Below are positions 35,410-43,253 of a DNA stretch of 49,087 nt, one piece after another; the first letter of the stretch is position 1, and each line of letters begins with the position of its first letter. This DNA comes from Clostridiales bacterium (GTDB lineage Bacteria > Bacillota > Clostridia > Lachnospirales > JAISER01). The notes beneath the pieces are model-generated. The model saw nothing but the letters and a program-made list of their open reading frames with translations. It was not told the DNA's origin and did no database searches. The stretch spans positions 1 through 49,087 of the forward strand of contig JAISER010000025.1 in the NCBI GenBank assembly GCA_031263985.1, given 5' to 3'. The translations under genes were made by a program, and so were the position numbers.

Positions 35410-36993
35410 CTATAAAAACCATTCATTGCACATATCCTTAAATCTCTTGCTAGACTTCAACACGTTCGGATAAAGCGCGCTTTGGTCAAATTCCTTTATC
35501 TTAAACACCTCAATTTTAAACTTCACCTTTTTTTGAGGCAACGCGAAATTGGTTTGAACGTAAGGCGAAACTATATCATAAAGAACGAGCGTAAATTTAT
35601 GCTTCTCCTCAAAGCCCAGCGTTTTCAGCTCCGCGTCAGGCGAGTTTTTAGCGCGTTTACGGCGTTCCTTAGGAGCGTACTCCAAAAACGGGCTTTCTTC
35701 CTCGCCGTGATAAAAACTGTAGTTAAGCGTAGCGTCAAAACCAAATTCGTAACATATTTCAAAGTATATGTCACGTAAAGGCGTTTCTTCGTGAAACTCA
35801 ATGGTTTTCCATATGCCCGCGTCGTTCGACAGCTTTATTTTAAGCGCGTAAATATTTTCGCCGGTTTTTTTTGGAACGGCTAAGCGAAGAGCGCCGTCTA
35901 TATCCTTCAACGTTTTGAGCGTTATAGGAGAGTTTTCCGCTATCAAAGCGATAATGCGCTCAAGCTTTTCGTCGCGTTGTATGATCCGTTCGCTCTCCTT
36001 CAGCCCGAAATATTCCGCGCCCAGAGCCGTTACGTTGTAATGCGAGCACGGCGAGAACATAGCGACGCCTATGTCGTTGGCCTCGTCTATCGCTTCCAGC
36101 GCGAACGCCATCTCTCTTTTAATATAATACGGCAAAATATAGCCGAGGTTAATGAATTTTAAATAAAAACCAAAAGGCGTAAAAAAATATCTGTCCATCG
36201 ATACGCCGAGATAGAACGTGCTTGAAAGCATAGCGTTCATAACCTCGTCCATATAATCGTCGCCGCACTCCAAAATGTCGTCGAAACTTACGCCCAGCGC
36301 GGAATATATATGCTTAAATATATCGTCGGTGACCGCCGGTTTCTGAAGCAGCCCCAGTATATAACTTTCGCTGATTATCGTTTTGTCAGGCAAAGCTTCG
36401 CTCATAAACCCGCTGGCCACGCTTACGGTGGACTCCACTATTTTGCCCATCTTTTCCCGGCCGCTCAAATCGTCGAACGCGTCCCGCTCTTTCGTAACCT
36501 GAGCGCGGCTGGAGTGTATCGACGGAATGTCAGCGATAAGACCCATGCGTTTACAAAGCGAAACGAGATATGACGCGTAATAAGGGTCGCGTATGCTTAA
36601 ATTTTTCAAAATGGTCTTTTCGTGTTCGGGCGTAAGCGAATTGTCATCAGACAGCGAAAAATCCGGTGAGCAGGAGTCTAGCAAAACGTTTAAATCGCCA
36701 TATATGGGATGCCTTTCAATGGAATATTCGTAAAGCGTGAACTCCATGCCGTCATTTTCATCTTTCATAGCCGGGCACGTCATGGATGACGATCCGGCGC
36801 AAACGGCGCTCCATAGATTGGCCGGAGACAGCGCTGTATTTTCCACAAAAGCGGAATAAAACCAACGTCTGTAAAACGAAACCAGGTGCGGCAAAAGTCT
36901 GTTTTTCCCTTTGCGTTTTAACGATTTATATGATAACATAAAGTCATGATTAAACGCGTTTGTTAGAATATTGATTATTTTTTCGCTTTCCAT
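35410..36993 (-). CDS. Hypothetical protein with C-terminal pRiA4b ORF-3-like domain
   Basis: A 527-aa soluble protein. The C-terminal 150 residues (about 365-520) look like the plasmid pRiA4b ORF-3 fold: YALKIKLSNDAGIWKTIEF, PLRDIYFEICYEFGFD, NYSFYHGEEESPF and a closing FKIEVFKIKEF. The N-terminal 360 residues are helical with no motif I can name. Start ATG 36991-36993. It stands alone. Function of pRiA4b ORF-3 domains is unknown; a nucleic-acid link is sometimes assumed. Confidence 0.55.
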   Translation of the reverse strand: MESEKIINILTNAFNHDFMLSYKSLKRKGKNRLLPHLVSFYRRWFYSAFVENTALSPANLWSAVCAGSSSMTCPAMKDENDGMEFTLYEYSIERHPIYGDLNVLLDSCSPDFSLSDDNSLTPEHEKTILKNLSIRDPYYASYLVSLCKRMGLIADIPSIHSSRAQVTKERDAFDDLSGREKMGKIVESTVSVASGFMSEALPDKTIISESYILGLLQKPAVTDDIFKHIYSALGVSFDDILECGDDYMDEVMNAMLSSTFYLGVSMDRYFFTPFGFYLKFINLGYILPYYIKREMAFALEAIDEANDIGVAMFSPCSHYNVTALGAEYFGLKESERIIQRDEKLERIIALIAENSPITLKTLKDIDGALRLAVPKKTGENIYALKIKLSNDAGIWKTIEFHEETPLRDIYFEICYEFGFDATLNYSFYHGEEESPFLEYAPKERRKRAKNSPDAELKTLGFEEKHKFTLVLYDIVSPYVQTNFALPQKKVKFKIEVFKIKEFDQSALYPNVLKSSKRFKDMCNEWFL

Positions 36994-37072
36994 ACTGTTT
37001 CTCGCTTTCCTTGGATGTGTTTAAACGGTGAGCCGTCGAAAAACGAATGATCGGCTCTATGCTTAATAATTA

Positions 37073-37102
37073 TTGATAGCGTCGGCAATGTTATGGTAAA
37101 AT
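37073..37102 (+). promoter_or_regulatory. Candidate promoter for clpS
   Basis: TTGATA (37073-37078), 18-bp spacer, TAAAAT (37097-37102), 35 bp before the start codon. Alternatives exist in this AT-rich stretch. Confidence 0.4.
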
Positions 37103-37136
37103 TAACAATATAATACTAAAAAGGAACGTGATTATC

Positions 37137-37466
37137 ATGTCCAAAGATGATCATTTTGAAACGAACGGCCTTCGCGAGACGAAAAGCGACTCGGACGACG
37201 CTCCGCGTAAACCGAAAATGTATAGAGTTATAATGCATGACGACGATTATACCACAATGGACTTTGTAGTGGAAGTGCTTATGAAAATATTTCATAAAAG
37301 CTCTTTAGAGGCGTCGAACATAATGTTGCAGGTTCATAACGACGGCAAAGGCGTCGCCGGGGTATATACATATGACATAGCGGCGACCAAAAAGCTGCAA
37401 GCGAACCAAATGGCCGGGCAAATGGGCTTTCCTCTGAAGCTGACGCTTGACGAAGATTTGAGCTGA
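37137..37466 (+). CDS. clpS: ClpS adaptor protein
   Basis: A 109-aa adaptor that delivers N-degron substrates to ClpA(P). The core is YRVIMHDDDYTTMDFVVEVLMKIFHKS, with the HDDDYTTM binding loop, then IMLQVHNDGKGVAGVYTYDIA and a C-terminal LKLTLDED. The N-terminal 30 residues are acidic and disordered, as needed for ClpA engagement. Start ATG 37137 with AAGGA (37121-37125); an in-frame GTG at 37128 is too close to that site. It precedes clpA, separated by a family B element. Confidence 0.93.
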   Translation: MSKDDHFETNGLRETKSDSDDAPRKPKMYRVIMHDDDYTTMDFVVEVLMKIFHKSSLEASNIMLQVHNDGKGVAGVYTYDIAATKKLQANQMAGQMGFPLKLTLDEDLS

Positions 37467-37561
37467 CAGCGCGCGAACTGATTTTTTCGCGGATATCTCA
37501 TTTGCAGAGAGCGCGGTTTTTTTCTTACGTCCGCGGCGCGCCTTCAAAAGTTAAGCATTCA

Positions 37562-37665
37562 TACTGAACTCAGTCTAAACCATAACCGTCCTAACGGTCT
37601 TTTTCACGCCGGGCTTCGCCGTAAAGCCTCGCCCGGTTCGGTTATGTTTCAAACTAAGTTCAGTA
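37562..37665. repeat. Family B palindromic repeat (copy B3, uninterrupted)
   Basis: TACTGAACTCAGTCT at the left and AAACTAAGTTCAGTA at the right; inner AAACCATAACC / GGTTATGTTT and GCCGGGCTT / AAGCCTCGCCCGG pairs. The reference copy for the family, about 104 bp, lying between clpS and clpA. A small hairpin (CGCGAA/TTCGCG, 37473-37490) just after clpS may also be a terminator. Confidence 0.75.
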
Positions 37666-37701
37666 TCAAAAAAATTTAGCGCTGAATTGAGGCGATTATA
37701 A

Positions 37702-39957
37702 ATGAAATTAGACGGATTATGCAATCAAGTGTATGTCGTAGCCGTGAACGAAGCTCGAATGCAAAATCACGAATACGTTACGCCTGAACATTTTCTTTAC
37801 GCGGCCATCATGTTTGAAAAAGGCAAAGAAATAATAGAAAAAAGCGGCGGCAGCCTTAAAGATATACAAAAAGACTTAAAGATATTCTTTAGCGCCAATA
37901 TACCTGTCAACGCGTCCGAAAACCCGTTGGATTCCTACCTTTTAGTGCGCATGATCGAAACCGCGCGCTCTCAAGCCAAAGGCAACGGCAAGGATTATGT
38001 GTTTTTGGGCGCCGCTTTGGCCGCCATATTCAGCCTGCCGGAATCGTTCGCCGCGTATATTTTAACGCAAAACGGCGTCAACAAGCTTACGCTGCTGCGC
38101 ATAATATCGAACGAAATCAAAATGGAAAGCGCCTCTCACGAAACGCCGCACGCCAACAAGAATTCTGAAGAAGGATTTTTGCAGATGATGACGACCGACC
38201 TTACGAAAAAGGCGTTAAACGGACAGCTTGACCCGCTTATAGGGCGCGAGGACATCTTGCGGCGCACTATTCAGGTCTTGTGCAGAAGGCTTAAAAACAA
38301 CCCCGTGCACGTCGGCGACCCCGGCGTCGGAAAGACGGCCATAGCGGAAGGGCTGGCGCAGCTCATCGCAAGCGGCGCCGCGCCGCAAAAACTTAAAAGC
38401 GCCAGAGTGTTTTACATGGACATAAGCCTTGTCGTGGCTGGAACTAAATATCGCGGCGACTTTGAAGAACGCATGATTAAGCTGATGAACATAATATCCA
38501 AAAAAGAAAACCCGATAGTGTATATCGACGAAATTCATACGGTCGTCGGCGCCGGCGCCGTTTCCGGCGGCGGCATGGACGCTACAAGCATCTTAAAGCC
38601 GTTTTTGGCCAAAGGCGATATAAAATTCATAGGCTCCACGACTTTTGAAGAGTATAAAAAGTTTTTTGAAAAAGACAGAGCGCTGTCCCGACGTTTCCAG
38701 CGCATAGACGTAAATGAGCCGACGTTTGAGGAGAGCGTGAAAATTCTTAAAGGCGTGCGGGAAAGATACGAACAGTTCCACAACGTGCGCTATAGCGACG
38801 AAGTCATTACCGCTACGTGTCAACTCGCTGAAAAATACATGAATGACAGGCGAATGCCGGATAAAGCCATAGACATCCTGGACGAAACGGGCGCGTATCT
38901 GCGTCTGTCCGCCATAGATGACGATTATATAATAGACGTCGGAACGAGAGATGTCGAACGCACTGTCGCTCTTATGGCGAAAATACCGGAAAAAAGCGTG
39001 TCAAGCGATGAAAATGAAAAACTGCGTTCGCTTAAAAAACGCCTGGAGGAAAAGATATTCGGACAGGAAAAAGCGGTGGAAGCCGTCACTCACGCCATAA
39101 AAGCGGCGCGGTCAGGCTTGAACGATGAGGAAAAACCTGTCGCCAGCCTGCTTTTCGTAGGGCCTACGGGAGTAGGAAAAACGGAAATAGCCCGCCAGCT
39201 CGCCGAACATCTGGGCATCCCTCTGTTGCGCTATGACATGAGCGAATATCAAGAGCGTCATTCCGTTTCACGGCTTATAGGCTCGCCGCCGGGCTATATA
39301 GGATATGAAGAAGGCGGCCTTCTGACGGAATCCATAAACAAAACGCCGCATTGCGCTCTACTTCTGGATGAAATCGAAAAAGCTCACGGAGACATATTCA
39401 ACGTGCTTTTGCAAATTATGGATTATGGCGTCCTGACGGACAACACCGGCAAAAAAGCGGATTTCCGCAACGTTATAATTATAATGACGTCAAACGCCGG
39501 AGCGAAAGAAATCGGCAAGCGCGTAATAGGCTATGAAGGACGACGTTTAAGCGAAACCGCGATCGATAGCGCCATTGATCGCATCTTTAACCCGGAATTC
39601 CGCAACCGCTTGGACGACATAATAATATTCTCAGCGGTCGACGCGAACATGGCCGGCAAAATCGCTCGAAAAACGCTCAATAAACTTGGCGTCAGGCTTG
39701 CCGAACGCGGCGTAAAGCTGAAAGTGACGTCCGCGGCCGTTGACTATATCGCGTCTAAAGGTTTTTCTGAGCAGTTCGGCGCGCGTGAGATAATTCGCGT
39801 CGTAGAAAAAGACGTAAAAAAACGTCTTGTGGACGAGGTTCTTTTCGGTAAGCTGAAAAATGGCGGCGTAGCTACTGTGGACATCAAAAACGACAATATT
39901 GTCATTCGTTCCCGCGCGGCCGCGAAGCGCATCGCGGTGGGACAATTAAGCGAATGA
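37702..39957 (+). CDS. clpA: ATP-dependent Clp protease ATP-binding subunit ClpA
   Basis: A 751-aa two-ring AAA+ unfoldase. Clp_N repeats (1-145), D1 with Walker A GDPGVGKTA, Walker B IVYIDEIHTVVGAG and RALSRRFQRIDV; D2 with GPTGVGKTEIARQLAEHL, SEYQERHSVSRLIGSPPGYIGYEEGG, LLLDEIEKAH and NPEFRNRLDDIIIF. No middle coiled-coil domain, hence ClpA rather than ClpB/ClpC. The IGY near residue 610 (GKRVIGYEG) is a candidate ClpP-docking loop. Pairing with ClpS supports an N-degron pathway. Confidence 0.93.
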   Translation: MKLDGLCNQVYVVAVNEARMQNHEYVTPEHFLYAAIMFEKGKEIIEKSGGSLKDIQKDLKIFFSANIPVNASENPLDSYLLVRMIETARSQAKGNGKDYVFLGAALAAIFSLPESFAAYILTQNGVNKLTLLRIISNEIKMESASHETPHANKNSEEGFLQMMTTDLTKKALNGQLDPLIGREDILRRTIQVLCRRLKNNPVHVGDPGVGKTAIAEGLAQLIASGAAPQKLKSARVFYMDISLVVAGTKYRGDFEERMIKLMNIISKKENPIVYIDEIHTVVGAGAVSGGGMDATSILKPFLAKGDIKFIGSTTFEEYKKFFEKDRALSRRFQRIDVNEPTFEESVKILKGVRERYEQFHNVRYSDEVITATCQLAEKYMNDRRMPDKAIDILDETGAYLRLSAIDDDYIIDVGTRDVERTVALMAKIPEKSVSSDENEKLRSLKKRLEEKIFGQEKAVEAVTHAIKAARSGLNDEEKPVASLLFVGPTGVGKTEIARQLAEHLGIPLLRYDMSEYQERHSVSRLIGSPPGYIGYEEGGLLTESINKTPHCALLLDEIEKAHGDIFNVLLQIMDYGVLTDNTGKKADFRNVIIIMTSNAGAKEIGKRVIGYEGRRLSETAIDSAIDRIFNPEFRNRLDDIIIFSAVDANMAGKIARKTLNKLGVRLAERGVKLKVTSAAVDYIASKGFSEQFGAREIIRVVEKDVKKRLVDEVLFGKLKNGGVATVDIKNDNIVIRSRAAAKRIAVGQLSE

Positions 39958-40082
39958 CAGGTATGACGGCAAAAGACTGGGATGGGGAACGCGTTTTTAT
40001 AATGTCAGCGCTTCGCCAAACCCCCACTGAATCCCGCGCTTTCTTCCAAAAACAGCTAAATAAATCTTAACTTGAAACTTGC

Positions 40083-40311
40083 ACTGAACTCAGTCTAAAC
40101 CATAGCCATCCGAACGGTCTTTTCCACGCTGGGCTTTGTCGCAAAGTCTCCCTCGGTTTGGCTATGGTTTAGAGCTTGTTCAAGATCTCGCTGACGCCGC
40201 ATCGCGGAAAATCCTCCGCGCAGACGCCGGAATCAGATTTGAGGACAGATCTAATAGGCCGAAAATACGCGAAATGGAGATCTTGAACAGGCTCTAAGAC
40301 CGAGTTCAGCG
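40083..40311. repeat. Family B repeat (copy B4) with family A in its right arm
   Basis: CACTGAACTCAGTCTAAACC at the left; the right arm GGCTATGGTTTA is followed by family A and then AAGACCGAGTTCAG. Here A entered the right arm, in contrast to B1 and B2, so the insertions are independent events. It occupies most of the gap between clpA and the radical SAM gene. Confidence 0.75.
40172..40294 (+). mobile_element. Family A element (copy A6) nested in B4
   Basis: GAGCTTGTTCAAGATCTC and GAGATCTTGAACAGGCTC are near-perfect 18-bp inverted repeats (one mismatch), with TA on both sides. The interior diverges from the other copies, so only the ends are conserved. Confidence 0.75.
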
Positions 40312-40329
40312 CTAAGGCGTGCAATTTCC

Positions 40330-41010
40330 CTAACCTAAACCAAGATCCGTATTAGCTATGAGCATTTCACAATTTGGCAGTTTCGCCGTTATATCCCGAA
40401 GGTAATCCCGAACCCACGCGGCAAGCGTCTCGTCACGCTCAACGACTGTGGAGTTGGGGCAGAATAAATTTACGCTGAAATACTCAAACAAACGCGCCGC
40501 GGTAAAAACGTCGCGTAAAATGCCTTCCTTAGTTTGGCCCCGCGTTCCGACCAAGAGACACACGCCTTCAAAATAACGTCTTATCTCATCCGGCGTTACA
40601 TCCGGCATACCCTTTCTCATCTTCAGGCGAAAATCGTAATCAAAACTCTCCGCGCCAGTTCTAAACTTCACGGTTTGATTAGGAAAAAAACGGCGTATCC
40701 TCGATAACTGGTCGCGATAGGCGTAATGCGCCTCGAACCATATTACCTCTATCTGTTTTTTATCCGCCGTCTGGCGAAGCAATTCAAGCGTCTTCAAGTC
40801 AATTTCATGAACCGAACCGGAATTGATTACATCCAGAACGCCGAATTCCCCGGTCAGTTTGTAAATTTCGACTTTATTTTCGGGAAACGGATCATCCGAC
40901 GCGTCATGATAATAATCACAAAACAGACATTTTTTATAAAAACAACCCGTGCCGCGCAAAAGAAGCGCTTCACGCTTAAAACCGTTATATATTTTCGCGT
41001 ATCGCTTCAT
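40330..41010 (-). CDS. Radical SAM protein, candidate queuosine/queuine lyase (QueL-like)
   Basis: A 226-aa compact radical SAM protein. The cluster motif is GCFYKKCLFCDYYHD, Cys23-X4-Cys28-X2-Cys31, not the classic CX3CX2C. Later conserved bits are INSGSVHEIDL, FEAHYAYRDQL, KFRTGAESFDYDFRLKMRKGM and CLLVGTRGQT. Its start codon lies within the 3' end of the queuosine-precursor transporter gene (26-bp overlap). QueL, a radical SAM queuine lyase known from Clostridioides difficile queuine salvage, occurs with YhhQ transporters; I infer that role from context. The start is ATG 41008-41010 with an AAGAAGG site; an upstream in-frame ATG at 41067 is disfavoured. Confidence 0.65.
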   Translation of the reverse strand: MKRYAKIYNGFKREALLLRGTGCFYKKCLFCDYYHDASDDPFPENKVEIYKLTGEFGVLDVINSGSVHEIDLKTLELLRQTADKKQIEVIWFEAHYAYRDQLSRIRRFFPNQTVKFRTGAESFDYDFRLKMRKGMPDVTPDEIRRYFEGVCLLVGTRGQTKEGILRDVFTAARLFEYFSVNLFCPNSTVVERDETLAAWVRDYLRDITAKLPNCEMLIANTDLGLG

Positions 41011-41671
41011 TGCGGACCTTCTTTTTAAAAAATCTGACCGCGCCATATGCCAGAGGAGTCCCGGCAACGGCTTCCACCGCCAACTTCAATCCGTATTGAG
41101 CCACTATCATAGTCAACAAATCGCTTGTCCGCGCGGTCTTGTAAAACGCGACGAAAACGAACAAAATCGTATCGAACGCATAGCCCGCGACCGTACTGCC
41201 TATCGCGCGCAGCCAAAAAAACCTGCCTTTTGTCCATATCTTTATTTTCTCCAAAAAGTAGGCGTTAACCAACTCACCGCTTAAAAACCCAAGCGCCGAG
41301 GCGACCGTTACGCGCGGCACATAATTAAACACAAGCGAATAAGCGTCCGCCGTCTCTTGCATATAGTCCGGCGATGGAAGCCGCGCGCCGGCGTATGTAG
41401 CCAAAACCAACAGTATGTTACAAAAAAATGTCAGAAATATGACTTTTCGCGCGATGCGAAACCCCCAAATTTCGGTCAAAACATCGCCTAACACATATGC
41501 CAGCGGAAAAGTAAGCGTGCCCGCGTCAAACAACGCGACGCCAAATAAGCTTATTAATTTTACCGCCATTATATTAGCCGTCAAATAACTGGTAATTAAA
41601 AGCCCCGTAATAACGACAAGAGACGTAAACTCGCCTTTCGCCTCTATGTCTTTTTTTAGGTTTATCTCCAA
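40985..41671 (-). CDS. Queuosine precursor transporter (YhhQ/QPTR family)
   Basis: A 228-aa membrane protein of the VUT/YhhQ (DUF165) family: SYLTANIMAVKLISLFGVALFDAGTLTFPLAYVLGDVLTEIWGFRIARKVIFLTF is characteristic, followed by SALGFLSGELVNAYFLEKIKIWTKG and GSTVAGYAFDTILFVFVAFY. It imports queuine or preQ bases. No preQ1 riboswitch was seen in the 41672-41761 leader. Overlap with the next gene implies one transcript. Confidence 0.88.
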   Translation of the reverse strand: MEINLKKDIEAKGEFTSLVVITGLLITSYLTANIMAVKLISLFGVALFDAGTLTFPLAYVLGDVLTEIWGFRIARKVIFLTFFCNILLVLATYAGARLPSPDYMQETADAYSLVFNYVPRVTVASALGFLSGELVNAYFLEKIKIWTKGRFFWLRAIGSTVAGYAFDTILFVFVAFYKTARTSDLLTMIVAQYGLKLAVEAVAGTPLAYGAVRFFKKKVRNEAIRENI

Positions 41672-41761
41672 ATTAAAACGCCCCTCAAGACGCGCTCATC
41701 GCGCCTATTTTAAAAACGCCTCCAGCGACGCATAATGGCTTAGCGAGCTTTCCAATACGCG

Positions 41762-42091
41762 CTATCGCGTCTTTTTTAAGAGATTCTCCAGCAAGGAATC
41801 GACGGCTTTATATTGATCCTCCGTCAGTTTCAACTCCCTGCGCGCCCCGCCGTAAGGATTTATCACAACGCTGTGCATATTGGGCGGCGAATCCATTCCA
41901 AGCAAATAATCCGACGACACGCCAAAATATTTCGCTATTACAGCTATTTCATCAGCGGTAGGGCGGCTTCTGCCTTTTTTCCAATCATATACCTTAGACT
42001 TATGAGTATGCAGTATTCTGCAAATATCCTGCTCTTTCATTTTTTTCTCTCTCATAACGCTCAATATCCTATCTACCGTTTCCATTTCCAT
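41762..42091 (-). CDS. XRE-family HTH repressor (phage-like)
   Basis: A 109-aa protein with an N-terminal HTH_3 domain: RILSVMREKKMKEQDICRILHTHKSKVYDWKKGRSRPTADEIAVIAKYFGVSSDYLLGM. The C-terminal helix LTEDQYKAVDSLLENLLKK is likely a dimerisation element. The start is ATG 42091 with AGGAGG (42099-42104). It diverges from a strong plus-strand promoter with a candidate operator, as in phage or ICE lysogeny switches. Confidence 0.88.
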   Translation of the reverse strand: MEMETVDRILSVMREKKMKEQDICRILHTHKSKVYDWKKGRSRPTADEIAVIAKYFGVSSDYLLGMDSPPNMHSVVINPYGGARRELKLTEDQYKAVDSLLENLLKKTR

Positions 42092-42158
42092 AAAGCCGCC
42101 TCCTAGAGTTGTCGAACATGCGGTCACCGTCATTTTCGCTTGTGACAGACTTACAAAT

Positions 42159-42213
42159 ATTTCGTAATTTCACAGAATTTTTCGTTGACATACGAAATAA
42201 AATGGAATATAAT
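42159..42213 (+). promoter_or_regulatory. Divergent promoter with candidate XRE operator
   Basis: TTGACA (42185-42190), 17-bp spacer, TATAAT (42208-42213), reading rightward. ATTTCGTA (42159-42166) and TACGAAAT (42191-42198) form an inverted repeat centred near 42178; the right half-site falls in the spacer, so a repressor bound there would block the promoter. The following 42214-42607 is a long AT-rich leader without a gene I can support. Confidence 0.7.
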
Positions 42214-42607
42214 GTCTGCAAATCATTAAAACCAGTTAAACTATGGACTTGCGCGATCGGTCAAACCCTTCCAATCGCGTCATCCAAAAATATAACCGTT
42301 TACTTCGAGTAAGTCTGAAATACATATTTATTGTAAATAACTAAAATATACGTGTCAACATTTTTAACTTTAAATAAAATGGCGACCAATGTCTCACGCG
42401 GATTAACGATTACGCTCGCGTCCATGCGACGTAATTCCTTAATCTCCGCAACATGCCTCAATTCACCATTTTTATCTTGATTTACTAAGCGTTTGATAAA
42501 TAAAAAATAAGATATTTTCTTACGCTGGGCTAACAATATAATTATAGCGACCTCCAGAAGGATATGGCGATATTGAACGACGAAACCGCGTAAGGGGCGA
42601 AAATAAT

Positions 42608-42721
42608 ATGGACAATATGAATGATATTGAGCATTGCGCTAACTTGCGCAGACTTGGCTTTCAAATAGCGCGCGTCGAAAACGGCCTGAAGGTTTTTAGA
42701 CCTGGTAAAAAATTAAAATAA
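42608..42721 (+). CDS. Small 37-aa ORF of unknown function
   Basis: Encodes MDNMNDIEHCANLRRLGF and continues to a basic end, FRPGKKLK. AAGGGG (42592-42597) precedes the ATG by 10 nt. It lies under the 42185 promoter and before a strong terminator, so it is probably expressed as its own unit. No domain recognised. Confidence 0.45.
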   Translation: MDNMNDIEHCANLRRLGFQIARVENGLKVFRPGKKLK

Positions 42722-42743
42722 GCATTGAAAATGATACGGCATA

Positions 42744-42775
42744 AGCGGCGCGTTTCAAACCCACGCCGCTTTTTT
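42744..42775 (+). terminator. Intrinsic terminator after the small ORF
   Basis: AGCGGCG, 13-nt loop, CGCCGCT, then a run of T. It separates the 37-aa ORF from the sigma-like gene. Confidence 0.75.
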
Positions 42776-42823
42776 CGCTAAATGCGACGCTAATATAAAA
42801 TAAATTATGAGAGGTGAAAGATA

Positions 42824-43240
42824 ATGGAGAAGAAAAATGTAAAGGAGTTTCTTTCCCAAATGTTTTATATCAATGACGCTATAAAAACGAAACAAGAGCA
42901 GCTAGCGCGTCTTCGCGACATGCAGTCATCCGTCAGAACGTCAATATACGGCGAGAAAACCCAAAGCAAGAGCGCTTATGACAGAATAGCGGACATCACA
43001 GCTAAAATCGTGGACCTGGAAAACGACTGCATAATGAGCATAAGCTGGTTTTTAGATTTAAAACGCAAAGCGCTGGAAATCATCGATCTAGCTGAAGACC
43101 CCGTTCAACGGACATTACTTGAAAACAGATACATAAACCTCAAAACATGGGAAACGATAGCCGACGACATGCATTATAGCTGGGACTCCGTGCATCGCAT
43201 ACATCGTAAGGCGCTCAGCAGTTTGGAAGCCGGAGATTAA
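42824..43240 (+). CDS. DUF1492/phage sigma-factor-like regulator
   Basis: A 138-aa protein: an N-terminal coiled-coil (about 5-75, KQEQLARLRDMQSSV) and a C-terminal sigma-70 region-4-like HTH (LLENRYINLKTWETIADDMHYSWDSVHRIHRKALSSLE). DUF1492/ArpU-type proteins control late genes in Bacillota prophages. Start ATG 42824 after GAGAGGTGA. Its presence beside the XRE gene without other phage genes suggests a residual or satellite element. Confidence 0.8.
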   Translation: MEKKNVKEFLSQMFYINDAIKTKQEQLARLRDMQSSVRTSIYGEKTQSKSAYDRIADITAKIVDLENDCIMSISWFLDLKRKALEIIDLAEDPVQRTLLENRYINLKTWETIADDMHYSWDSVHRIHRKALSSLEAGD

Positions 43241-43253
43241 CCGCCGCGTTTTT

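Noticed and set aside
37128..37136. GTG at 37128 as the clpS start
   Set aside because: It lies only 2 nt after the AAGGA site; ATG 37137 has a better spacing.
41672..41761. preQ1 riboswitch upstream of the queuosine-precursor transporter
   Set aside because: No preQ1-I or preQ1-II hairpin plus A-rich tail pattern could be found on the minus strand.
42300..42536. 78-aa minus-strand open frame in the AT-rich gap after the XRE gene
   Set aside because: Starts at TTG without a well-spaced ribosome site, AT-rich and with no recognisable domain; too weak to call.
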